Below, one piece after another: positions 35,801 to 47,800 of a DNA stretch of 64,000 bases. The stretch spans positions 1,054,001-1,118,000 of the forward strand of contig JAPNXP010000004.1 in NCBI GenBank assembly GCA_028753945.1, given 5' to 3'. Both the position numbers and the translations under genes were made by a program. A model generated the notes under the pieces. The model saw nothing but the letters and a program-made list of their open reading frames with translations, searched no databases and was not told the DNA's origin. This stretch comes from Hexactinellida sp. DTS-2022. Lineage: Eukaryota; Porifera; Hexactinellida. Positions within the stretch are counted from its first letter, which is position 1. Each line of letters starts with the position of its first letter.

Positions 35801-38800
35801 GTAATTATACCATTCTGATCAGTAGAGGGAGGAGGAAAGTAGGATAATAGAATAATCGTAGAACTTTTGGCATAACCAGTGACATTCTGTGGCGGTTGCG
35901 AAGGAGCTACAAGTTGATTAGAGAAATTAAATTGCTAAGTTTGTATATTAATATTGTTACACAACTTACCAGCTGGGTCTGTTATAGCACTAACTGATAT
36001 ACTGGGACTCGATGCAGCATCGTTTGTAGCGAATATACTGAAGGTTTAGTGAGTGAATGGCTGAAGTGAGTATACTCTAATCTGACTAGGTTTCACAAGT
36101 GGATAGGCTTCTGCAGAACTAACATGAATTAGTATCGACTGTGTCTCTGCTGTATCACTGAGAGACTGCTGCTGATAGGATATTGTATAGTTCCTGATAG
36201 GTCCATTCTGATGATTTGGTGAAGGGGGATACACAGTTATCAGGATAGAAGTGGAGTCTATGGTAATGGCTGTTATGTTCTGTGGTGATTCAGTTGGAGC
36301 TGAAGAATTCAATATTAAAATGAACAGTAAATCCTACATATTTTAAACCGAGCAACCAACTCACCTGCTTGGAATGTTTTTGCTTCTAATACGTTTGTCT
36401 GATTTGTGTTTAAGTGCGTAATAGATTCAATATATACACTGTACAATGTATAGGGTAATAGATTGTGCAGAATGGCGTGCGTATCAGCTATAACATTGTA
36501 ATACTGAAGTTTTGTATCGAACAACTCTCCTTGATACACAACTCTATATGAAAAGAATAATGTACTCCCAAATACGGTAGGATGATCCCACTCAGCTAGG
36601 ATTGATGTGGAGCTCTGTACTATGAGTCTAGCATTAGTGGGAGGACCAGTTGGAACTAATAGAAATCACAATAATCAATTCATCACTGAGTATAAATACA
36701 GTCAACCCGCATAATGGGATTACTGATTAATGAGGTCATTTTTCCAGGAACAGAATAACGCTAATAGAAGCGATACACATAAGACTTTTGGTTAATTGGG
36801 TCAAATTTGGTCTATTTGATTCCCAGTTATGAAATTTGAGTCCAAATTTGGTTATTCTTGGCAGAATTTAGTTGACTGACTCAATATTTGCATCAAAAAA
36901 TCCCAAATTTTAACCACTTTTTTCCCATTTGTATAAAATTATGTGTGCAAAATTATTTATATCACTTGTAAATCATTTGTATCCAGGGGCGCCGAGAGGT
37001 TTTTCGGGCCCCAGGGCAAACGATAATGATGGGCCTGTCACGAAAAATTGGTCCGAGGGGACCAAATTTTTCATGAAATTTGGTCCTTCTGTGGAATATT
37101 GGTCCCTCTGAGGTTTGTGTTTATTTAGTTTCCGTATTTTCTAGATAGTAGCCTAGGCGATTTTTCGCCATAATGGGACCCAAAACTTTATGAATAAGCC
37201 TGTCACTGGAAAATTGTGCCCCGAAAGTTGATCCTGGACCAAAATTGCATGGAAAACTGGTCCTAGAACCATTTCCCATGGAATATTGACCCCCAGGCCC
37301 CAGGACCAATTTTCCCGAAAAAATGGTCCGGGAATCAATATTCCATGGAAAAATGGTCCTAAGGACCAATTTTTTCGGGACCAATTTTCCATTGACAGGC
37401 CCCTATGGAAGCTTTCCCAAACCCAAATGTTCATTTAACACGATTTCCTTATCTCTTTATAATTAAAGTTTCAGTTAACTATATTTAATTCAATTATATT
37501 ATCTGAAAGCAGCATTTGACGGTAACATTATACTTACATTCTTAAAGTAATAACTTTGATTAGGAATTTTGACGGGGCCCCTAGACCCACGGGCCAGGAG
37601 CAACTGTCCCCCCTGCGGCCCTGCCCCCCCTCTTGGCGGCCCTGTATGTATCTATTCATATTATATATAATGAATGGCTATACCCTCAAAATAGTGTAAT
37701 TTCGGTTAATTGGGTTCTCCGCTTAATCGGCTCAAACTACCCTATAACCAAAGTAAACGATCAAGCGGAGTTGACTGTAATTGTTTAGAATAACTTACTA
37801 ATGACATCCAGTGGTTTGATATGTGAGTCTCCGCTAATAGAATTATTTGCCAGGCAGACATAGCTAATAATTTTTGAGTTCCAGGAAGACAGGCTAATAC
37901 TTAGAAAGTCAGTATTAGAAGCTGTATAGAGATTATCTCCGACAATCAGACTGATATACGCGTTGGGAACACTGTTGATAGAGCACTCTATTATTATTTG
38001 GGTATTGTCAACAGATGAGGTGGAATCCAAATGTATCGGAACTAAAAGAATAAAATAATTGTATTAATTAAGTAATTTATTAAAAGGATATTATTATTTT
38101 GTCAAGTAAACTACATAGTATATGTTCAAAAATATATTATTTAGCAATAAAAAATTGCAGCCTGTGCCGACGCATGTTCCTTTGGTGGCACTATATTTTG
38201 TTGTTGGTTTAATGATAGTACCTCCAAAGGAACATGCTGTCGGCACAGGCTGCAATTTTGGATTTTTTTTTCGCCATGTCATCATCACTATGAAGGTGTT
38301 AAATTATTTTAGAAAGGTGTTTCGGAAGGCAACGACCCTTAGAGTGGTGGAAGTTTCGTTTTAGCTCACTTCATTTTAGAGATATTCAAGTTTCAGTAGA
38401 ATATAATAAGTGATGAGTCACCATTTTTATGTGCGTGTTGGGTGATCACCCAACACCAACCAACCCATTCGAAATATAGAATTTACAAAATTGGAAAAAC
38501 ACATTTTTTTGACGATGTCATCATCACCTCAAGGTGTCAAGACACATTTGTAGAGGTGTTAAGTGGCATAAGGATCAATTGATAAATTGGAAGTTTGTTT
38601 CCATCTTGTATCATCTAGAGATTAATGCCATTTAGAGTAGACAAAGAAATTTCAACCCCTTTTATGGCAGAAATTTAATCCATTATTAAAAATTTCTTCT
38701 CCCATCAGACGCATAATATATGATGAATCCAATGATGAAATAAAAATTTAGGGTTTAGTATAATATTTTTTGAGTTATGGAGTATGGACCAGACAAATTT

Positions 38801-41800
38801 TGAAAGGTGTTAAAAATGTGTCCAAAATTTGTTAATCTAAAATCGTAACCCCAGGTGCACATCTGTAACCCATGAGACACCTCTCCTACAAATTTAGGTT
38901 CTTAGTTAATTAAACTGTTCTGTGGAGAGGCTACGGGCCAATAATAATAAAATATCCAAAATTGCAGCTGTGCCGACGCATGTTCCTTTGGTGGCACTAT
39001 ATTTTGGTGGTGATTTATTGATAGTGCCTCCAAAGGAACATGCTGTCGGCACAGCTGCAATTTTGGATATTTTTTTTCGCCATGTCATCATAAATCACTA
39101 TGAAGGTGTTAAATTATTTCACAAAATTGTAGAAACACATTTTTTGACGATGTCATCATCACCTCAAGGTGTCAAGACTCATTTGTAGAGGTGTTACGTA
39201 GGGCATTAGGATCGCACGATCAAAGATCGAGATCCTTTTTTGACGATCGAAGCAGGATCGTCGATCGTATTTTACAGAACGATCGAAATGGAGATCGCGA
39301 TCATTTTTTTGCATAAATTTTCGATCCTACATTCCGATCTTTTTTTGAAAAGGTTGTCCAATTAAATTCATTAATAATACAGCACTTGTAAAATCTCAGT
39401 ATGGATCAAAAAGCTTTCCTGAAATTTCGAATTACTCTCTCCCAGAAAGACTTTTGGTGGCTAACGCCACCAAACCACCTAATTTGTTGAACACAGATGT
39501 ATTTAATTTGAATACAATTATTAATTCAATTTATCCACAAAACAGGCCCGTATCAAGGTATTAAATATTTTTCAGGTTACTTCAAATCTAACTTCATAGT
39601 TTCTATAACTTGGTTAAATTGAAACCTGAGCATCCTGAACAGTTACTACAGCAAATAAGAAATGATCGCAAAAATGATCGGGATCGGATCGGCGATCATT
39701 TCTAAACTGCGTCCGGGATCGAGATCGCGATACTATTATAAGTAATGATCGGGATCGGGATCTCGATCAATTTTTTTGCGATCGACTAATGCTCTAGTGT
39801 TACGTGGCAAAGGGATCAATTGATAAATTTGAAATTTGTTTCAATCTTCTATAATCTCTGAGATTAATGATATTTAATTAATTAGTATAAATAATTATTA
39901 ATATAATTTATAATTTAACACCAATTTCAAAGTCAACTTACATTTATTAAGTTAAATTATTATGTCATAAATAATTAATAAATTAATTTGGCTATCACAT
40001 TTCAATTCCGCACACTCGATAACCCCTAATAAACAAATTGGAAGCATCTATATAAGTCATATACTGACTGAATTAATTATAATTAATTACGTCAGTATAT
40101 TAACAGTGCAAGAGTATTCTTGCAGAAGGAAATATAATCACATAATCTGTCGTTGTTATGGAATGTAGAATCTTAGTTTTCAATTGGAAATTAGAAGCCT
40201 ACTCGATCTCACAAGTTGAATCAATATAATTATTACAAGTTGAAACAATAGAATTAAATTTAACACTTTCAATTGAACTGAAGTGTTAGTAAACAAAGGA
40301 AACTTGCAACTCAATCGTGGCACAAACTAAGTACAATTTGAAAATTCGTGTACTGTGAAAAGGTGTAGAATTTAATTCTCTATCGAATGCATATAAATTT
40401 AATTTTCGGGTACAATTTATTGTTCCTGTTTCAATATTAAACAGGTGCAAAAATGTGTCCAAAAAAGTTTAATCAAAAATCGTGACCCCAGGTGCCATCT
40501 GTAACCCATGAGACACATATCCTGAAATTTTTGCTTCTTAGTTAATTAAACTCTGTTCTGTGGAGAGGATTAGGAAGGAAAATAACCAAGGCAGTAAGAT
40601 TAGAACTGGGCCACTATACTATAGTATTAGTATAGTCGGCACAGTAATAACAACCAAGGCACTGAGATTAGAACTGGGCCACTATACTATAGTATAGTCG
40701 GCACAGTAATAATAATTGGCAACCAAAGCACTAAGACCAATACTGGGCCACTATACTATAGTATAGTCGGCACAGTAATAATAATCGGTAACCAAAGCAC
40801 TAAGACCAATACTGGGCCACTATACTATAGTATAGTCGGCACAGTAAAAATATATTTAACAGTAATGCCAATATACTACTACAAAAAGAAGATTGTCTGA
40901 TAAACAAAGTAATGAAGTGTCTAGTAACGAACGTTCTCTAGATCAGTGGTTCCCAACCTTTTCCAAAGAAAGTGGCCAAAAGAAAATGGCCAAATTCCTC
41001 CCCAGGGAGGAATTCCTCCCAGGTTGGGAACCACTGCTCTAGATTATTATTTATAAAATATTTGTAAACAACTATAGTTGCATAGTAGTATTCCTATTAT
41101 TATATTGCGACAATAATTTAATAGTCAACCCACTTAATTACATAGTATTTCATTTGAACGCTAGATAGAACAACAACATCATGATAACTTCATAACAAAC
41201 ATAATACAGTAGAACTCGCTCGGAAAAACATATACGTATTATCATAGTGTACGAATTAACCGAGTATATCCAAACAGAATATTTAGTTTTAATACATAGG
41301 TTTTAAAAGTGGGTTTTAAAAATAGTACCTACCGAAGCATGTGCTAGGCCAGGTAGGTTGTATACTACCATTTCATGAAGCATATATTCAAGAACGAAAT
41401 TGATAAATATTTGTGTTTCGTAATTAAATTCAGTTCTCTGAAATATCAAACCATCAATACAATAAGTATAAGTAAATGAAAAAAATTAGGAATATAACTG
41501 TACCATAAGATCCCCAGCTGAACATCAGTGTGTTGAATGACGTCACGACACTCTTCAGATTATAATTACCGTTTTTAAAGTATTTTAAGTCAAATGCTAA
41601 ACCCCCGGTTTGCCATGCTAGCGCTACATAGTCACGATGCTGTGAGGAAGATCTTAGTGTCAGCTGCATGGGAGAATATACATCAACGTTTTGTTCTGAT
41701 GTAACCATGAACCCAATTTGGCTGTCAGATTCCATAGTAGCGGCTTGTAATCTGACTGTAGAATCGAGTTTGTAGAAGTAAGATGCATCAGTCACTGCTG

Positions 41801-44800
41801 TCAGTATAATATTGTTATCTTCCAAAGACCGGAATATACTGTCTGTAGTGAGAGAAGAGTTCACAACACTTCTGGGCTAAAATATTATTGTAGTAATAAG
41901 CAATTTCCGTTTAATAATGACAAAGTATTATTAATTAAAATCAAATTTAATGAAATATTATGTGAGCAAAATGATAATCATGGCTCTATAACTAAATAAA
42001 TATTATAATAATAGTAGTAACGGCAACGGGTATAAACTACACTAGTTATCCATAAATATATCTACTAAAATTGCTTTTGTCTAAATTATAGGACATTTGT
42101 ATTGATTTTCTATTCCTAACATTCAAGCACTTGAGGCCTTCATCTAGCACTAAGAGATCCGCGCACAGTAGATGATGTTGATTTTACAATCGCACGCTCA
42201 AATTTACCAAAACAGTACATTTACCAAATAAAAGACCAAAATTAGCATTAAAAATACTCTGGGTGCGCAGCGCGTAGCCAAATGAATTCCACGCACCCTT
42301 CCAGCATTTTTCCTTAAAATAATGCACTCCTGGATGCGCTCTACGCATCCAGATGAAGGCCTGATGCACTTGGATGGTCGCTTAATTAAACATCAAAAAT
42401 CATCTCTAGAATCCGGATTATTATATTGAAAAGGTGTAAACAGATATATCGGAGTCATGTAAAAGTAAGGTCCTATTTATACATCGCTCAACACCTTTTA
42501 ATATTAAACACTGCTTTGAAAAAGCAAAAATGGAATTTAAAAATTACCTTACCAGTGCTGTAAAATAGAAAAGGAGATGTGGCTGATATTTAACTATTTT
42601 TACAATAATTATCTACATCCATAACCTACCTCATCAGTAAATAGGATAATATGTTTTCGCACATGTAAGCTATCTCTAAATTCAAATTTATGTATAATTG
42701 AATCAATTGCACCATATGCTTCCTCTGTGCCCCCGCTCAAGCTAAATGAAGTCAACTCGCTGTAGAGCTGACTGGCTGTACCGAATTTATCTGTGCCGTT
42801 GATGTTAAATATAGTAGCCGTTCTCTCGAAGGACACCAGACCATACCTGTGTAGTGTATGTATCATATGAGTATACATAAATATCGAGCAGAGATGCAGC
42901 GGTCCGGAGATTTCATGAACCGGACCGGACCGTCATGATTTTTTTCTGGACGGTCCGGACCGGTCCAGACCGTATGATCAAAATATTGGATCGGTCTGGA
43001 CCGCTCCAGACCGATGAACTGGTCCAGACCGATGAACCGGTCCAGACCGATGAACCGGTCCAGACCGATGAACTGGTCCAGACCGATGAACCGGTCCAGA
43101 CCGATGAACTGGTCCAGACCGATGAACCGGTCCAGACCGATGGACTGGTCCAGACCGTTATATCATTAATTTTGACCTGTCCAGACCGCACTTGAAAATA
43201 AGCGGACCGGACCGCTGCATCTCTGATATCGAGTAATACACTAAAAGCAGAAAATAAATAATTATTTGATAAATGGATTAGGACTACATTTTCTGATAAA
43301 ATTCAAAAATATTAATACTTTATGCATTAATTTCCCAATATCTCTGCAGTATTTGCTGTTATTCAACAGACCGGCTAACTGGTTAGAAAAATCTAACCGT
43401 TTAACCGATGTCAGCAACGGTTAACCGTTGACTGGTTAACCGAATCCAGCCTTGTCAGAATAAAAAGGAATAGATTTGAAAGAGACTTATCAAGATTTAT
43501 AATAAACACCATAATCACAGATATCTGATAGATAAGAATTAGCTAAACTACAAAAACATGGTCGGGTAATCACTTAATTTATTCTAAAGTGCAAGCAGGT
43601 AGAAATAAATTCAAATAAGTCAATATGAACATCAGAATAACACACAATAAAATCGTTTCCAACAATCTTCTCACCAAAGTAATCATAACAAATTCGTGAT
43701 TGCAATTATAAAAATCTAAAATTACAGCTGTGCCCACAGCATGTTCCATGGAGGCACTATCTTTAGGATGGTTGTTTGTTTGATAGTGCCTCCAAAATAA
43801 TATGCTATCGGTAAAGCTGTACACGTAATTTTATATTTTTTTGTCATGTCATCATAACTTTAAAGGTGTTGAACCATTTCAGAAAGGTGTTACGAAGGCA
43901 AAGATCCTTAAGTGGTGGAAGTTTCGTTTTAGCTCATATAATTTCAGAGATATTCAAGTTTCAGTAGAAAATAACAGGTAATGAGTGAGCATTTTTTATG
44001 TGGGTGATGGGTGTTGGGTGTTGGGTGTTGCCCGTGTTGGGTGTTCTCCCACACAAACCAAATCATTCGAAATATATAATATACTATGTACATAGATAGT
44101 TAGATAATATCATCGTGTGTATCCTCAATACTCACCTATTAACACAACCATTTCCATTATCAGGTAGGTACTTAGCTACGTTCTTAACACCAGGTAGATA
44201 ACTTCCGAATGATCCGGTTCTGTCCACTAGGAACACCATGTCCACACAGCTGGAGACTACTTGAGGAGTTATTTGAGTCCAAATAGAGTAGTACGATGAT
44301 GATGATGTAAGATCACGATTATCAAAATTGAATGCGAAATCTAAAACATAGTCAAAATCAATATTGAGATAATCGCATATTCCCTCCACTTTTTCCAATG
44401 TATATTTAGGATCTAGCAAAGTAAATTTTAACTTCAAAATTCAACTTTTAATGCCGGGATTTTAAATTTAAGAGGTGTTGGTAGATCAATTTTTGATTGA
44501 AATAGAGTAATCTAACTAGCTTACCATTCATCTCACAAGGTGCATTATCTATCACAGCAAACTTGAAAAGGTTAGCAATGAGTGTTGGAGAATACGGAGT
44601 GTTAAACTTGTAGAAATATCTCATATCGAATACAGCACCATCTGTATTAAATGCCAGACTGGCATAGTTTTCATATGTGTTCGCGTTATATTTACTAAAG
44701 TACGGATTTGGTACAGCATTAACTTCTGTATTGGCTGATGAAAAATTCCCGAATCCAATATTAGAGAAGAAATTCATCCCAATGAGTCTGTTAGAAGATT

Positions 44801-47800
44801 GGCCGGTGTAGTGGTATATGTAGCCAGAGTAGGTTACTACAGTTAACTTGATTCGATTTTGCAATAGAAGTGAGATTGTGTTCGCGTAAGTGTACTGTTG
44901 GGTTGTAGAGTCAGTTGAACGAGGCTAGAAATAGGGATTGTATGTTAACAGAGAAGATATTACTCAGTCTGTAAGATTTGTCAATTTCAGGTCATAGAGT
45001 TCCGTGTGTACAATATAATTCTATTTAATGGACGTGTATTGGTTATAAAAATTTCCTAATACTGAGTAAGAAAGCAAAAATTGGAAAGTTATCAAGTATT
45101 TACTAGCAAACAACATCAATGTAGTAGTTAAATTATGCTACAAAAAAATAGCCTTTTCATTACAAATGATGATAAGGCGAACGCTTGTTAACGGTCCCTG
45201 GTGTTGGTACCAGGGCCGGCGGAAGCTCGTGAGAGGTGGGGCGGCCTTGTGAGAGGTGGGGCGGCCTTGTATACAGGGCCGGCGGAAGAGGGGCGGTTGG
45301 GGCGGCCTGGGCCGCCCCACTTTTTCTGTGATTTTTTGGTTCTCTGAAATTTCCAGGGCGTGTTTTTTGACTCTGCAATCCTCACAATTATCATCATAAT
45401 ACAAGGCCGCCCCACCTCTCACGAGCTTCCGCCGGCCCTGCTTGTATAACAGTATCGCAAACCACGCCCGCGAAATTTCAAAGTACCAATAGAATCACAG
45501 AAAAAGTGGGGCGGCCCAGGCCGCCCCAACCGCCCCTCTTCCGCCGGCCCTGGTTGGTACTAAACTACTAATGAGGTTATACAGTAGTATAAATGGCAAA
45601 CTAACCTCGTCTGCAAACAACACTAGTCTCCTCTCTACTCCCTCTCTGAATGAGAATGTACTGAGTGCCACGTGGATAGCAGGGTATCCGTCTTCCAGAC
45701 CGCTACCGAGGTTCTTAGAGTTAAAGATAACAGACTTGAGCTGAGCTGGAGTGCCATAGAGAGAATGAGTGGTGAGATTGAATACAGTAGCGCCACCAGT
45801 CAAAGCAAAAAGCGTTAAGCCGTATCTATATAGCAGACATAATAAAGCAATGATATTATCGAATGTTTATTAACTAACCTGTTTTCACAAGTACCACTGA
45901 CATTGGGAAGGTTTCCAGCTAACTCAGCTATTCTATCCAACTCATTATTAATAGAACCGCTTATGTCCAATAGGAATATCAGGTCTACACAAGTTGTTAA
46001 ATCAAATGAGTTACAGGATTCTCCGGCATCTGGTGTGAATGCGAACTGATTGAATGGAGAGGGTATTGGTTCTAAACACAGAATAATAAATGAATAAAAT
46101 TTAAAATATCATAAAAGATGAAATAAATATTAAAATATGATAAAATAATCCTAAAATTGTTTAGTTAAATGGTTCCTACATATAACAGTAGGGTTTGAAT
46201 ACCGAATACCAAAATCATCAGACAAAAGGTTAATTCCAAGTGTTGAAAAAATTAACCCACTAGTGCATATAATTTATCAAGATAAATTCTATAAGTTTGT
46301 GTGTTTTTGATTTGTTTGTTTGTTCGTTTGTTTGTTTGTTTGTTTGTTTGTTTGTTTGTTTGTTTGTTTGTTTGTTTGTTTGTTTGTTTGTTTGTTTGTT
46401 TGTTTGTTTGTTTGTTTGTTTGTTTGTTTGTTTGTTTGTTTGTTTGTTTGTTTGTTTGTTTGTTTGTTTGTTTGTTTGTTTGGTTGTTTGTTTGTCTGAA
46501 TTGTATTAAAGTGATGGGGGAATAGAAACAGCATATATAATTGAGATAGAGACCAACTTCCAAATGTAATTATAGGTAAACAAGTATGCTGAATACGAAT
46601 TTCGCTGTTATTTATTTCCAATTATAAATATTTATTGTTATTGTTTACAAAAATACGGAAACAATTTATTCGAGAATCAAAATGAACCCAGAAGCCAGCT
46701 TCCAACGGACATTATAGGAAACAAGTTAAGGTATGGAAAATGATGGAAAGGGATGTATATTACAATGACAGATATTTACTAACTATATAATCAATGGTTT
46801 AATGAGTAAGGCCGCATAGCGGCCGTTAGCTTTAGGTGCGTTGCACCATTCGTCGCAAAGAGACCGAGACCATAGTTAATAAAGCCTCAACGAATAATGC
46901 ACTAAGCACAATGCATTTTCACCTATGATAGTAAACAGATCTCTCTGCGTATCTCCTCCATTAGAATTGCTTGCAGAGCATACATACTGGTAAGTGTCAG
47001 GCGTCAGATCAGATAGAGCTAACACTTGTGTTATGGAGGTGGTGTCAGTAGCTACATAGCTAACTCCCTGTACCACAAGCGTGAGAGTAGCATGCGGTAC
47101 ACTGCTAATCGTACAAGTGAACTCGTAGGGTCCAGGATTGCTGAGTGATCCTTGCGGCTTCATATTCATGGATACTATCCTTATAGGATCTAAAGAACAG
47201 AAAAATGCATCAAATTAGTATTAGAAATATAAATTAGGATACTGGTAATGAAGTTTAGGGCTGAAACGAATATTCGAAATGTAACGAACGAACCTTTTTC
47301 TAAACGAACAAATATTCGAATATTCGTTCGTTTTGATGAATAAGCATTAAATCATATTCAAGACTCAAAATACAGTGTGAAAATAGATATTTGTTAATGT
47401 TACAATAGTTTAGTCATAGTGACAAAGTGTATTAGACACAAGTTAGTATTTACAAAGGATAGTTTATGTAGGAATGTATATTGACAATCTCTCCAATCTT
47501 AACAAAAGTGATGTTGTTGTCGAAAAGTAGTAAACAAATACCTGTTTCATTCTAATATTCTTTCAAACGAATATAAGTTTTGAAACGAACGAATATTAAT
47601 TCAATCATTTCGAACGAATATTCGAATATTCGGTATATTCGTTTAAGCAACTTTCAGCCATAACGAACTTAGTAAAATATTGAATACTCTACTAATTACA
47701 GATTATTAAACAAATTAATAATCAATTGAATTTATAATATTTGTTTTGGAACAAAGAACATTCAGCTGGTTGTGTCTAGAGAACCCAATATCTCCTTAGA

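Noticed and set aside
40578..40848. CRISPR-like array
   Set aside because: Units are contiguous 68-bp tandem repeats with no unique spacers, in a eukaryotic intron.
42913..43195. Repeat peptides QTDEPV / WTSSSV
   Set aside because: The 18-bp tandem array read in frame on both strands inside a hAT element.
45138..45422. Proline/arginine-rich frames (PRPPQPPLF)
   Set aside because: GC-rich ends of nested hAT MITEs.
46297..46621. Long frames encoding CLFV or TNKQ repeats on both strands
   Set aside because: Translation of a (TTTG)n microsatellite; no real protein.
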